NCBI RefSeq assembly: GCF_001653235.2
Contig: NC_035794.1
Location: 2,790,001-2,854,000 of the forward strand
Direction of reading: 5' to 3'
Length of the DNA stretch: 64,000 nucleotides
Source: Pochonia chlamydosporia 170
Taxonomy: Eukaryota > Ascomycota > Sordariomycetes > Hypocreales > Clavicipitaceae
The translations under genes and the position numbers were made by a program. The notes under the pieces were generated by a model. That model ran no database searches. It was not told the DNA's origin and saw only the letters and a list, made by a program, of their open reading frames with translations. Below are positions 12,145 through 24,196 of this stretch, in pieces (within the stretch, counting starts at the first letter, position 1; each line of letters opens with the position of its first letter).

Positions 12145-12390
12145 TTGGGCGCGACTTGGTTCTTAGGCTTTCTTTCCTACAGTTGATGTAGTTGTGCAAG
12201 CTGAAGTTGTTTGCTTCTGAAATGACAAAGTCGTGCTTTTATGAGTCCTGGCAACACGTTGACAAGAAGCGGAGTCTTTCGCTTCGAAATCTCGTTAATC
12301 ACAGTAGTACACCCTGGTTCATAACAGCTCACGCCGACATTCATCAAGTGCCAACTCCCTGTCTCCAGGAGTTATTAATTATGCAAATCG

Positions 12391-14918
12391 TCAAGTATCG
12401 TTTAACACATTCCACGCATTCATATCATTCAGCCATGAAAAGTCATCCACCGAAAATGTCAACTGGCGCATGTCAAGCTCTGGAAATTGCGCAAACGCTT
12501 GATCCGGTGGCATTGGAGGCGGCATGCGGTCCGCATGAGAGCTAACAGGCTGGATAGGTGGCAAAGAAGTATTGAAAGAGGTTGGCCGGTCCATCGCCGG
12601 AGCGCCCTGTCCCTGTAATATCTTTGATGACAAGATCTGTAGCGCCGCAACGCAACGCCGCGCAGATTGACTGACATGTTCGTGGGCTTCCAAGACTTTC
12701 ATAACTTCTCCCCATGCCTGGTTAATGTCGACTGGATTAAAAATATCGGTTCGCAGTTTCGCAGCAATGAGGACCGTGGCAGCCGAAAACAAGTAGTAGA
12801 CCCGGTACCACCACGCAGGGAGCAAACCCACGGTTCCATCATATGCCTGATATTTTAGGAGAAGGGAAATGATGTTCCTAGCAATATCCACGCAGCACAT
12901 TGTACACTGTTGCATCACCCGAGATTGCAGACTATCTGGGAGTCGGCCAGTTCCGGTTCCGGTGCCGGGTTGTGGCACGCAAACCCGAGCAACAACCGGC
13001 CGGAGAAGCAGCATTCGTGCATGGAGGAACCTGCACAGCAAGTTGGTTCATTGGGGAACTTCAAAAATTGTGTAAAACGTTGATCACGTACCTAATATGC
13101 AGAATAACAGCCTGGCGGTGCGAAACATCGTTGTTTGCAACATCCGGGTCACTCAGTATTAGAAATTTGGGAAGGCTTTCTTCCCATTTCATCATGGCCG
13201 AGTCTAACTGCATTACAGTAGCAAGGTCTTCATCTTTCCTATCATCATTAACAGTAGATCGCGGCCGTGAACCTGGTTCGGAGTACAAATCGAGGAGAAC
13301 TCGATGAGTAATCTCATAGAGCTCGACAGACTTGACAAAAAACGAGCCTTCGGTAAGACGCCCATAGTCACTGGGCTTAGCATTGGAAGAAGTAAGCGGG
13401 AGTGGAACTGTAGACGCAAGGCTTCGCGAGACCATCGCAGGGCGACCATGGGTCAGGGACACCATGCTGGAGCAAGTGTTAGCAACAACAGGGGCATCAC
13501 AGTATTGAGTAAAACATTCTTACCGGTCCATAAGCACGCAGCCATGCCATATTCTCCGAAGAAGTTCACGTTGGCTTGGTGTTGGCTGCGCGGCGCTTGT
13601 CTCCGGAAGATGTAAGCCGAGACTCTGTGCGACTCTGACGGCGGAGCCCACGATCATCCAAGTTTGGTGTGGCAGGCTTGTGCTTTGCAGGTACTGACTC
13701 ATCAGAAGCAGGTATTGCACCAACTCAAGAGATCCAGAGTCCCAAAACGTCAGATCCAATAGATCTTTGGCGCGTCTGAAATATACGTCGCTCGTTTCAT
13801 CTCTGTTCTCAGGCTCCATCGACTCGACTAACTGAGTCGACAAGGCAAAAATGACATTCAGTGTCGAAACGAAGATGCCTTCATTCGTATCCAGTGGCGT
13901 TCCGGAGAACAAGTTGGCATAGTTTTGCTCCCATTTCCGGCGGTCTAGAAACGGATACAAGGGATCAACGTAGAACCAATATACGTTCATCAAATGGTCA
14001 GCCTGTCGACGAGGCGGCAACACGTCGTTGGCACTATTGTGCATACCCGGCCGCCGAGGTGCATTAAGACTTCCGATTCCAAGGCTAGGGCTAGGACGGG
14101 GGGGTTTAGGTTGAGCTTGGCCAAGACGACTGGCAACAGCAGCCTTGATTTGGGCTGTAAAAGAACCGGCACTGCTGCTGCCAAAGAATTCTCCAGTACT
14201 GACGCCGTCGTCAACAACGGCGGTCATGGAATCAATGACGGAAGGGCTGGCATCTGTAGTTGGAACGGAGCTTGTCTCCGAAGGGGCAGCTGGCCTCTTG
14301 TCCCGAGAAGCGATAGGCTTGATGTCGGTGTTGGTCTGACTCTGAGATGGATTTGGTAGCACAGGTCGGAATACAGGAACGTGAGCGGAAGGGTATGCTC
14401 CGGGGCGGTCGCGAGAAGCAGCATACGGAGCACCAGGGGGCAGGGCTTGGTTGTTAATTTTGCTTGCCCGTGATGGATGTTGCTGTTGATGTTGTGCTGT
14501 ACCGCTCACAATTGGTCGATCATTGTAAGTTGGTAGCGTGTCCTTGGGAGCTGGAGCTGGGGTACCGTCACTGTTGCTGTATCGACAATTTTCTTTCTGT
14601 CCGAATCTCTTGGAGCAGTTCCCGCAGGCTATCTCTTGGTCAGGACGAATAACGGAAATGGGTAAGCGTGAACTAAAAGACAATGAGACATCCAAACCAA
14701 GTGGACCGTGTGGTCTTTCGGAGCATGCATGTAATTGCCATGGTTTGAGTTGACTCGAAGGGGCAACATAGAAAGAGAAAGGCAGCCTCACCTGGGCGCA
14801 CGCCGTCACACTTCACCTTTCTGCTCCGGCAAGTGTCGCATGCCACATCAATCTTGAGTCTTTTAGGCCGACGCGGGCCAGGTTGTAAAGGAATTCCAGC
14901 CGGAAGATGAGACGACAT
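12391..14918 (-). CDS. Zn2Cys6 transcription factor, Fungal_trans type
   Basis: Exons 14918-14792, 14628-13524, 13466-13092 and 13030-12391 give 748 residues. A canonical C6 cluster lies at Cys 27, 30, 37, 44, 47 and 57 (CDTCRSRKVKCDG...CGNC...NC), preceded by RRPKRLK. A low-complexity Pro/Ser/Thr linker leads to the Fungal_trans middle-homology domain (about 290-560) with LMNVYWFYVDPLYPFLDRRKWEQNY, AVRVAQSLGLHLPE and RRIWHGCVLMDRMVSLTHGRP. The C-terminus is acidic and aromatic (SVDDFSWLNDMNAWNVL), a plausible activation segment. The first intron (14791-14629, 163 bp) lies within the zinc cluster, between the codons for Pro42 and Ala43; the other introns are 57 and 61 bp. The start at 14918 is the first in-frame ATG. 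It converges on the monooxygenase gene with 246 bp between stops. Confidence 0.87.
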
Positions 14919-15835
14919 TTTCGGACCGTGAGCCGTCAGCTTGGGAGCTGGAGCATCCTGCAGCCTGTGGAACGGGATGGTCTGTGAGGTGACTGACGGC
15001 AAGCGAGCCTCGGGAGTGTTGGCTAGTCACAATTTGGGCTCGGAATGGTTAGCAAAAGCTCCCCGATATGACAAACGATCAATCAGGTGTATGAAGGCGA
15101 GTTCCGCATATATAATCATGAGACTGAAGGCTGGCGATGCAAATAAGGAGCTCGCAATGGTGCGAGCGGATTCAGTAGCAAGATGGCCAGGAGAGGTGAC
15201 TGCCACGGGACTGCTGCACCACGAACAGCGCCTTCCGAAGCGAATAGCAGGTGAGCCAATTGATCTACAGCGAAAGAGTAATTGCTGAGTACGCGGCAAA
15301 ACTTGGGGTTCCGAACTCGACGGTTTGACGATTCCGAAGTTGCACCCACATGCTTAGTATGCTGTGTGAGATGTGATCGGTGTGTTGGATGGGCTGAGAC
15401 TGAGATGTTGGCACAGCTGTGGGGTGGACGTTTGTGCTCCGTGCCTTCCAACCTTTCGGTTTCTGCACCAAACCAGACCAGATACTCTTCATCTCAGGGG
15501 CGCCTTCCCTAGTTCAATGTCCATGCCCCACTTGCCATAAGCGGCAGAGCACTATCAACAACTCATCAAGACTCCGTCAAGCTTCAAATGCTTGTATTGA
15601 GCTGACTTTTAGATGATGACTGGAGCTTTGGCTGGACTTCCTGAACAGACTTAAACTGAAAATTATCCATTACTACACTAGACACTTCAAATGGTCAACT
15701 GGTCTCAGTTGCACCACGGCAGTGGCATGCGAATCACCCAAACCTGGACCCAAACAGCCTAGTATCCCATCACCACCAACCTGACATCTGGTCTTTTCTG
15801 AGCTCTTGCTTGGCATTGACTACTTATTAAGTACT
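14919..15835. other. Intergenic
   Basis: Promoter side of the C6 factor and 3' side of the GFA gene. I see no gene, RNA or repeat; short ORFs on both strands are overlapping shadows without family likeness. Confidence 0.5.
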
Positions 15836-16406
15836 TTAGGTCCGTGCCTCCACCCATTGCACGGCGCCCTCAATCTCTTTTGTCCAAGCCGGTCTATATT
15901 TCACAAAAATTTCGTTCTCGGGCCGCAGGTCAAGGCTGAGACAAGCACAAGAGTTAGCAACTGGATCCACAAAGTGTACCGTACAACAGCAATGCTAAAG
16001 CAAGGCGTACCCATTTTCAAGCGCCGCAGTCCGAATAATGTAGTATTTGCCTTTCGCCGCCGCTGGAATTGTAAATAGAGGCGTCGCACAGATTCTACAG
16101 AAAGCCTTCTCCTTTGGTGCAGAACTTGATGTGTCCGTAAGTGTGTAGTATGCCAGGCTGTCGTCGGTAGCACAAATGTCAACATTCGGGCTCGCAAATT
16201 TAGCCACCTACACGAGTCGATATTAGAACACGCTTCTTCATATGGCGATACAAATGAGGACTCGTGTCGTGACATACAACTTGATATGGCGCCCCTGCTC
16301 CTTTGCTGCAATGTGTACAGAAACATGCTAACACAGCCAGGGGTTCCGAAGTGATTGTGAGTGACACGGCACCACATAGGCATTTCCCTTGATAACCCTT
16401 CGCCAT
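15836..16406 (-). CDS. GFA/CENP-V fold protein (glutathione-dependent formaldehyde-activating family)
   Basis: Exons 16406-16278, 16207-16011 and 15935-15836 give 141 residues, the usual length of the family. The zinc-binding cysteines are in the expected order: CLCGAVSL, then CFCTHCSKGAGAPYQ, then FCRICATPLF. The third motif has Ala where most members have Gly (FCxxCGTPL). The C-terminus ENEIFVKYRPAW...GAVQWVEA matches the usual 'IFVK.R..W...' ending, which confirms the third exon. Members bind zinc and some act with S-hydroxymethyl-glutathione; in fungi most have unknown substrates. Likely cytosolic. Introns are 70 bp (phase 0) and 75 bp (phase 2). Confidence 0.85.
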
Positions 16407-19400
16407 TTTAGCATTACTTTCTGAATAACTCGATGTAAGTCAGTAATTATCAGAACTGATCCATGTCGTGAGCGCCTGTCTCATATATCCCACCGTAAAC
16501 CACCCAGCTAAAGCATGCCGTAGTCTGGCAATGCCAAATGTTTGCCGCCCTGTTACAGGTTACATCCCGCTGCCGTGCCGCCGTTGCAATGACTGCCGAC
16601 ACAATGCCAATATCGAATCCGGGCTTAATAAGCGGTTTTAAAATAACCACAGTACAAATCGAGTAGTTTTGAACAATATCAGCCATCGAGCGTGCGATCC
16701 GAGACCCTTCCGACAACCCCCCTTGTTCCGAGAATCCCCTCCAACATCATGATCCACAAATTTTGACAACATCCATGCAATCCCGAACAATGCTCCGAAT
16801 GGCCATCCAATAATTGCAATTAGGTTGGATCTCAATGCGACAACCGTTAATAAAGCCATCCGTTCACATCCGTGCAACAGCTTCTCTCGCGGTTTTGTCG
16901 GCCCCGACAGCTCCGCACTCAAGAATTCGCTGTCGGAACTTGACCCCGATTCTTTGTCTCAGGGCTCTCAGCGGCAAATGTGTCTGAGTGGCCGGGATCA
17001 AGGCTCTAGCACTCAGACTGCCTATTAACTTACCAATACCTCGTGAATTCTGAAATCCAGATATTCATCATCGTAGACAAAGCAGCCCGAATTACGCCCC
17101 GACTTGAGACGTGTAAATGAGGAGACGGACAAAATGACTCCGACTCACGGTTGAAGTTGTCACATTCTCTCATGTGTCCTTCCCCTCGACCGAAGTGTGG
17201 GGGATCAATGGATGTTCTGTAGTCATGCCGTTAAATTGCTTCACAGTCAGCCGCGTTTCAATGCTGGTAGTGAATTGAAACTCAACCGGTCCAAAAGACC
17301 CAAGAGATTTAAATTGCGTCTGTAGCCCTAGTTCATATGAGGTGGCATAGTTTGTTTGCGGTGTAATAAAATTGGCCCGAGTTGCAAATGAATGGTGCTG
17401 CTACAACCAACAGTGAGGTGCTGACGATTGTACTGCGAAAAGCGGGATAAGCTAGGATATTTGCCTCGGTGTACCTTTAATTCCTTTCCAACATCGTAAA
17501 AATCTAAGTTTTTACCCAGATTTTTAATCAAATAAATTGCATAGGGGCATGTTGATGTGTGACTGTGTTCAATCTTCGTGTAGGGTATCAATTGATGCCA
17601 GCTTGGAATGTTACGGTCCGCCAACCGTTACGCCACAGGGCAAAAGGATAGGCCAATAATCGCAATTGTAGCAATTATTGGGGCGGTTATTAATCACTAT
17701 AGGGTTATCATGCCAAGAACGTAACATGGAAGAGGTCCCACCATGGATTCGGCGCAACGAAGCAGAGGAACAAGGCTTTGACTTTATGTCTTCGAAAACA
17801 TCAACCACGACATATTGCCTTTAATTCACTTTGCTGCACTATGCAAGGCATGCTGAATCGGCCGAGACATGTCGTATTTCGGTATCCTGTTTGTGAGCGA
17901 TCACGTGCCTGCAACTGAGAATGCACCTTCCTCATGGAGATTCTCCATCACTTAATATTCTTCTCCTTCCCAAACCCAATCCTCCATCGAAACTACCTCT
18001 TGAAAAAACTCCTTTGGCCTTGTGCAATGGTAGCACGTGCAGTGCTGTGTTACCCATCACGAAGTCCAATCTGATACAGGCATATTTTCATCCCACCGAT
18101 ATCTGAATATCGACGCATCATCTACACGACCCAAACGAGGTTGCCGTTCTCAGCCACAGCCGCTGTGGGTCATTCATATTCAAGGTTCCCCAAAGTTGCA
18201 AGAGGCAGGGTTCCAGGGTTGAACTACTCCTAACCCACCCGATACAACCCAAATTGTCACCAGGCATTTGAGCTAGGCGAGAGAAAGATTCTCCGACTTC
18301 ACTACTGCACCGTGGGGACAGAGTCCCATTTTCCAAGACTTGACCGTTCCCATTACCTGTCACAATGGGCTGTTTCATGTTACAAGAGCTGGTGGTCACG
18401 TATGTCGCTGGTCATTCCGGCCTTGTTGATCAAATCGACTTCCCGGTCCCATTTCTCTTCATATCCCTGACGGCATTACCATGACTCGTCAATTCGACTC
18501 TCGACTCCTAGGACATGTCTCTTGGGCGCAAAACTGCTCCTGGTTAGGAAGCGGTTGGCCATGTCATCAATGAGCCAAGGCGCACGAACTCATTTACATT
18601 GGCAAATGCCCATCATAAATTGTTCTTGTAAGAGCTCATACGTCCATAACCGCAGCCAGAATGAGCAGGAGACCATACCACTTTAGCACGAATGAGTAGC
18701 GGATCGACTAAACGTGTAGCGCCGTCACGGGAAACGGACCGACTTACCATTTGAGTGAGGTTCCTCGCCTTGGCCAAGCTATATTGTCAACTCTTCAGAT
18801 GTTGTCTATGCCGCTCTGGGAAGTATTGCCGGTCCTTCCATTCTGAGAAGGGCGCAATCGCCTGCATACGATGGAGAACCAAACTCTGGGGTTGGCAAGT
18901 CTCCCTTCAGCATCTGGCCTGTTTCGAATTTCGAATACGACTCTATTGTTGGACTATTGCTTTCTTGCAGTACTTGGAGAAGACTTGGCGTGCAACATGG
19001 GACGGGGCGTGTGATTGCTGCTTATGGATTCTCATGCACAGCACTGCGGGGAGGGCCGGGGAAACACAGCGGTGGCATCGTGAGGCTAGATCCTATATTT
19101 TGTATCCACTGATGCATAGGGAAGTCATCTGGTACTGAATTTTTGATGTTCAAAGACTCCACCATATTGAAGCGAGAATGGCTCCGTTCGTACTAACCGA
19201 GCCTTCTGCCCCATGGGCCAGAAGGATCACAACTAGTGAAGGAGTAGTATAAGAATGACCGGGTTTCCTCAGTCAAGGCCATCTTTCTGAGTATGAAAGA
19301 ACAAGCCAGCTTCATCTTCACAGTTTCTCGCTGGACAGGACTCAACTGAGCCAGCCGTGAAACCTCCCACTCTGTCCCCTTCAGTTCCTCAACGTCCAAC
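16407..19400. other. 3-kb gene-poor stretch
   Basis: No complete gene is supported. A minus-strand open stretch at about 16450-16922 has hydrophobic segments but no recognisable family. On the plus strand about 18770-19100, two frames read coding-like peptides that break (see findings). An imperfect palindrome lies at 17653-17680. These could be remnants of decayed genes. Confidence 0.45.
17653..17680. repeat. Imperfect palindrome CCAATAATCGC / GCAATTATTGG
   Basis: Two 11-nt arms, one mismatch, around an AT-rich centre in the gene-poor stretch. It could be a remnant of a terminal inverted repeat or a chance palindrome. Confidence 0.3.
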
Positions 19401-20565
19401 ATGATGTTCAAGAGTCTTCTCGGGTTTGCTGCTATTGCAGCTGCAAGCCCCATGGACTTGGATAGATATCTTCAAGCCTTCGATGCGAGAGGTACGTCTG
19501 TACATCAACACCACACAGCTCATACCAACTAACACAACTACACTAGATGGAAGCACTCGGGTCACCAACACGAATCTTGACAACATGAAATTCTACACCC
19601 AACACGCCGCAGCCGCCTATTGCAACTACAATACACCAACAGGACAAAAGATTGAGTGCAGAGGCGATGCCTGCCCCCTTGTTGCCAGAAATCAGCCCAG
19701 TGTGATAAAGTCCATGGTGTAAGCCTCCCCACCCCTATCAACCCCTTACATCTGTTTTCATTCCCGATGGCAATAACGTTCCCATTTTTATCTCTAACAA
19801 GATATCAGCGGCAAATACACCGGAATCGGTGCCTACGTGTCCACTGACAATGTCCGCAACGAAACAGTCCTCGCCGTCCGCGGCAGCAACAACATCCGCA
19901 ACTGGATCACAGACTTCATCTTCCCCTTCCAAAACTGTGACCTAACGAAAGATTGCAAAGTCCACACCGGCTTCGCCACCGCTTGGAGCGAGATTGCCGA
20001 TGAAGCCACCAAGGCCATCAACTCCGCTCGCAGAGCCCATGCCAACTATAAAGTCATCCTCACCGGCCACTCGCTCGGAGGCGCAGTAGCCACCCTCGGT
20101 GCCGCCTACCTCCGTAAGGCCGGTATCCCCCTTGACCTATACACCTACGGCAGCCCCCGCGTCGGCAACGACAAGTTCACCACCTGGTTTTCTAGCCAAA
20201 AGGGCGGTCAGTGGCGAGTTACTCACGAGAGCGATCCTGTACCTCGCCTCCCGCCCATGGGTGTTGGTTACCGCCATGTCACTCCTGAGTATTGGTTGAC
20301 CGGTGGAGATACATGGAAGATTGACTACACGGTGGACCAGATCCGTGTGTGCCATGGCATCGCTAACGCAGAGTGTAATGCTAAGCTTGTGCTGCCCGAT
20401 ATTTTTGCCCATCTGCGGTATCTGGGTATAACGTCTGGTTGTTCCAAGATTCTCATTGGGGCGAGAGATACCTCACAGACGGATGACTTGCCTCAGGATG
20501 TCAAAGATCGTCTTGAGTACTGGGCCCAGACGGATCGGGAATTCGTCAAAGAACATGGCCTTTAG
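19401..20565 (+). CDS. Secreted class 3 (Rhizomucor-type) lipase
   Basis: Exons 19401-19491, 19547-19718 and 19809-20565 give 339 residues. A signal peptide (MMFKSLLGFAAIAAASP) is followed by an alpha/beta-hydrolase of the Lipase_3 family. The nucleophile elbow is GHSLGG (Ser176); Asp230 in ESDPVPRLPP and His289 in IFAHLRYL complete the triad. RGSNNIRNWITD carries the oxyanion/lid region and TYGSPRVGN is the usual strand after the elbow. It hydrolyses triacylglycerol or related esters outside the cell. Cysteines such as NCDLTKDC probably form disulfides, as in Thermomyces and Aspergillus homologues. Introns are 55 bp (phase 1) and 90 bp (phase 2). It converges on RAD7. Confidence 0.9.
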
Positions 20566-21167
20566 TCGGTCACATTGGGTGATTTTATGCACCTATCCAC
20601 ACTACTACATGGCTCGCGGTCCGTGGTGTCTTAACAGCCGATACTTGCGTATCAGCAACAAAGAGGAGTTCACCTTGGCAGGCCAGTGGTGAATCTACTC
20701 TAGCGTGTGCGGCATGCCACGGAGACCTGCGAAGCTCTGGAGCCGGTCGTATTTGTGTGATGAAAGAAGCAACACGATGCTTGGAATGATGATATTATCC
20801 TTTTGTGCGGAGTTTTAGCATGTTCATTGTACTTTTTAATGCGCGGGTTTACTGCGGATGCATTCTTTTACGAACATATTTATGTCATGGTATATAAACA
20901 CACAGCGCTTGGACTTTTTGGAGACGTTTGTTACAGCACAATGCATAACGCCTATAGTGCTTATCGTACAGACGGTATGGAGGTTCTTTTGTCTCATAAA
21001 TCTACCAAAGTATTTCTGTAAACAAATTTAAGAACTTCAGAAATTGCGTGCACGCCATCTGAGTACTCCGTCACCCTGCCAACTCCTCGCTGTTGCCAAA
21101 ATGCTAAGCTCAACTCTGCAGTCATCGTACAAAAAAGGTTGGCGACAACACTGTCGCTAGTGATACA
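20566..21167. other. Intergenic, convergent 3' regions
   Basis: AT-rich sequence between the lipase and RAD7 stop codons. No gene or RNA is seen. Confidence 0.6.
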
Positions 21168-23189
21168 TTAGTCCATCCCTTCCGTTATCATCCCCTGAGC
21201 ATTGGGCACCCCAACGAGAATAACACCTCGTGGGACCCTGACTTCCTTGACCTTCATACATCCGAATACATTGACCTCCTTAATATTTGGGCAGGCCCTA
21301 AAGATGGAACCAAGGACAAAGTCAGTCACCTCCTCACAAAAACTGATTTCCAGTGTCTTCAGCTCAGGATAAATTGCCGTCTCGGAGAAGACCTCTTCAA
21401 AGGCCTCCTTTGAAATGTTTCTGCAGGCATGTATGTTCAACTTTTCTAGTCTCTCCCCGGAGTGGGCCATGAGAGCCTTGAAACCTTCGCTGCAGAGGCC
21501 GACATTATTGTCGTTTGCGCGAGGACGACTAGCGTCAACGTAACGGCATTTCTGAAGGTCTAGGAACTGGAGGGGTGGGTTTTGCCAGTTGGTGAAAAAG
21601 TCGGCGAATCCTTTATCGGTCATAGTCTCGCTATCCGTAATGCGGAGCTTGGTCAAAGAATGGCAGTGATCGTGAATAGTTTGTAGAACGCTGTCATCAG
21701 CCTCCGGGACGATCTTGAGTGAGAGCGTCTTGAGGTTGTGACCGATTTTGGAAACCGCTTGGTTGATAGCTGATGATGAGGGGCTGTTTTGAAGCTGCAA
21801 TCCGACGTGTTCCAAGGATGAAATGTCACCAATGGCTGCGACACCCTTGTCCGTGACTTTTTGGTTGTTTTCGATCTTTAAGCGTTGTAGGTGTGGGCAG
21901 TGTGTAGCCATCATGGCAATGGAATCGTCACCGAAATGCTTGTCCGTGTAGTAAACCTGAACTCCTTTCAAGGTTTGACCTTTGGCGGTGAAAAACTCAT
22001 GCCACTTCTCCTCACTGAGCAGGTTGGCTCCATGAAGATAAAAGCTTTCCAGGGCAACGTCACGGGACAGGAGATAGTCCATGACCTCGTCTTTAAACTG
22101 GATGGCGGAGCGTGCCTTAAATCGGCGCAGATTAGGGGCGACCTGGAATATGCTCTTGTAGTCCTGATCACCAAGTCGTGCCCCATCATAAATTTGAATC
22201 GTCTCCGTAGTGGGTTGTGCAAACAGAGGCAGCGTTTCAGGACGTAACAGCCGTCTCTTGGAGAATATTCTGGCAATTTTGTCGATTAAGTGCTCTGGCA
22301 AATCTCCTAAGCTGTCGGCCATGTCGACATTCTTAGCCAGAGTCTGCACACATAGGGTGGCAAGACTCTTTGTGCCAACATCGCCGTCAAGAATTCGACT
22401 TTGAATGCTGCGCCGAGATCCAACTCCACCAGCTTGTTTCCTTGGCTTCTTCTTTGGCTGGGCACCTTGGCGCTCTTTCGCCATCTCACGCCCACATGGT
22501 GCACAGAGTAGGCCGCCATTTGGCCCTGCAACGGAGTACGGAGTGACGGTAAATCTTTTTTCGCAGATGGCACAATTTTCCATCTGCCCAGGAAGCGGCG
22601 CGTGGCGTGACTCGAAGATGGCGCGGGCAATTTCGTCGTCATCGTCAGAGTCGATTGCATGCTTCTTGCGCTTTTTGAAGGCCTTGCTCGACTTGATCTT
22701 CTCAATAGCCTTTTCCTCGTCTTTCTTGCGCTTTAACTTTTCAGCATCGGTCTCATTACGACCAGATCGCCGTCTACTTCCAGCGGCACTTGACTCGGCT
22801 ACAACGACCTCAACCTCTTCAGCTACTTCTTCTCCATTTTCGCGAGCTTGTGCAGCTGCCTGCTGGCGTCGCAGCTCTGCATCATCACGGATTTGTCGAG
22901 CTGAGATGTTGTGACTCTGTAAAATGGTGAGCGGTAGTCTCCGGTGGGATTGTGAAGACAAAACGTACAGCAAGAAAATCTGTCAGCGCAGATTGGCTGC
23001 AAGAGATATGTTAGCCGCATGTGGTCATCATGGAGTATTAAGAAGTACTCCTACGGTCCAGTGATGTTACGGGTTGGCCTTGGCGTGTCGCCATTGGGCT
23101 GGTTTTGCGATTGACTCCTTCGAGCCCTGTTGGAAGATATTGTCAGATTGATGTCGTTTGAAGTGGACAAGGACATCAAACACTTACAT
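21168..23189 (-). CDS. RAD7: DNA repair protein RAD7 (global-genome NER, leucine-rich repeats)
   Basis: Exons 23189-23188, 23126-23055, 22996-22969 and 22916-21168 give 616 residues. The N-terminal GPQSALTDFLASHNIS block is conserved in fungal Rad7. A lysine-rich, acidic linker follows, then a C4 zinc-like motif (Cys 149, 152, 172, 175: CAIC...CAPC), then leucine-rich repeats to the end (for example CPHLQRLKIENNQKVTDKGVAAI, LKTLEISFCEEVTDFVL, CPNIKEVNVFGC). Rad7 with Rad16 recognises and remodels damaged chromatin in non-transcribed DNA; Rad7 also belongs to a cullin E3 ligase in yeast. The only usable start codon is split, with AT at 23189-23188 and G at 23126, because the upstream frame has no other ATG after a stop and no Met follows until residue 146. 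It is head to head with RAD16. Introns are 61, 58 and 52 bp. Confidence 0.9.
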
Positions 23190-24196
23190 GGGGGACGGAC
23201 TGTTCTTGCCAAAACTATTTCTCTTTGCAGATTCTAGGAGCGGTGCGCAATTTCACAAGGGTTGCAAAATGGAACGATGATGTCGATGGATAGGTAAAAT
23301 GGTCAAGTGGCAAACGTCCGAATTCCAGTTGTGAGACTCAACTGAGTCGGAGGTGAAAAAGATGGTCTGGTCTGGTCTGGTTTGATTCCCAATTGCCGTT
23401 GTTCAAACTGCCCTTGGCTTCCCAGTGCCAATTTGAGGCGCGGCGCTGTGCCTTCGCGCAACTAACACGGTGTCAGGTGAGTGGCGTCCAAAATTTAATT
23501 GAAAACATTGGGCACTGTGAGTCATGCACGAGTTTGTGAGCATCGAGCAGAGCAGAAAATGATGGATACAGTGTGAACATAAATACACACGGTCTCTTTA
23601 ACCCCTGGCCCCTGAGCACGTGCTTTCGTGTTAGCCTGGCAACGCGGCCAAACGCCGTTGCGACGCTTACAGGTCAGGGAGGCGTTCAGCGCACTGTGGA
23701 TGGTGGCCGCAACTCACGGAAGGCAGTTTGCCTCCCGGAAAAAAGACGATTCAGTCAACCTGACTTTTCGTCCCTTGCAGTTCGACCAGACAGTTTTGCG
23801 TCTTGTGGAGAGCACTCAGAATTCCAGAGACCGGCAGAATTCTTGATGATTTTGACAACGCCGTCGTTGTTCCATCATCATTGGAGACTGTTAGGCATTT
23901 CGATCTTTCTCCGCCAGCCAATGCTGTGTTACTAGCCAAGCAATTGGGTGACATATTTCACTTGACTTGTGTTGCAACTGGGCACTCAGTCGTCCATCTC
24001 TCATTGTCGTTGCACTGCATCCCATCGTCAAACTCTATCCTTTTGTTTATCGTTTTACACAATAGCCATTTTTCTAGGCGACCACAGTGCCTTTTCTTTT
24101 CATTTCTTGATGACATTTTGCCGTCTTGTTTCCTGGGACCCATCACACTCTCTTAGTTGAGCCTCCAAGGCTTGAACCTAAAGTCGAGTCATCACA
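23190..24196. promoter_or_regulatory. RAD7-RAD16 bidirectional intergenic region
   Basis: 1,007 bp separate the divergent start codons of two subunits of one repair complex. It holds a TGAGTCA (AP-1/Gcn4/Cpc1-type bZIP consensus) at 23518-23524 and an inverted pair GACTCA-AC-TGAGTC at 23335-23348. A run of TGGTC/TCTGG repeats lies near 23362-23380. No ORF in it looks real. Confidence 0.6.
23518..23524. promoter_or_regulatory. bZIP (Gcn4/Cpc1/AP-1) consensus TGAGTCA
   Basis: An exact TGAGTCA followed by T, between the divergent RAD7 and RAD16 starts. In fungi this site binds Cpc1/Gcn4 or Yap/AP-1 family bZIP factors; a stress link is inference. Confidence 0.4.

Noticed and set aside
16450..16922. 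Minus-strand hydrophobic ORFs that could be joined into a membrane protein
   Set aside because: No consistent splice pair and no recognisable family.
23573..24156. Short plus-strand ORFs in the RAD7-RAD16 intergenic region
   Set aside because: No family likeness, and they overlap each other in different frames within a promoter region.
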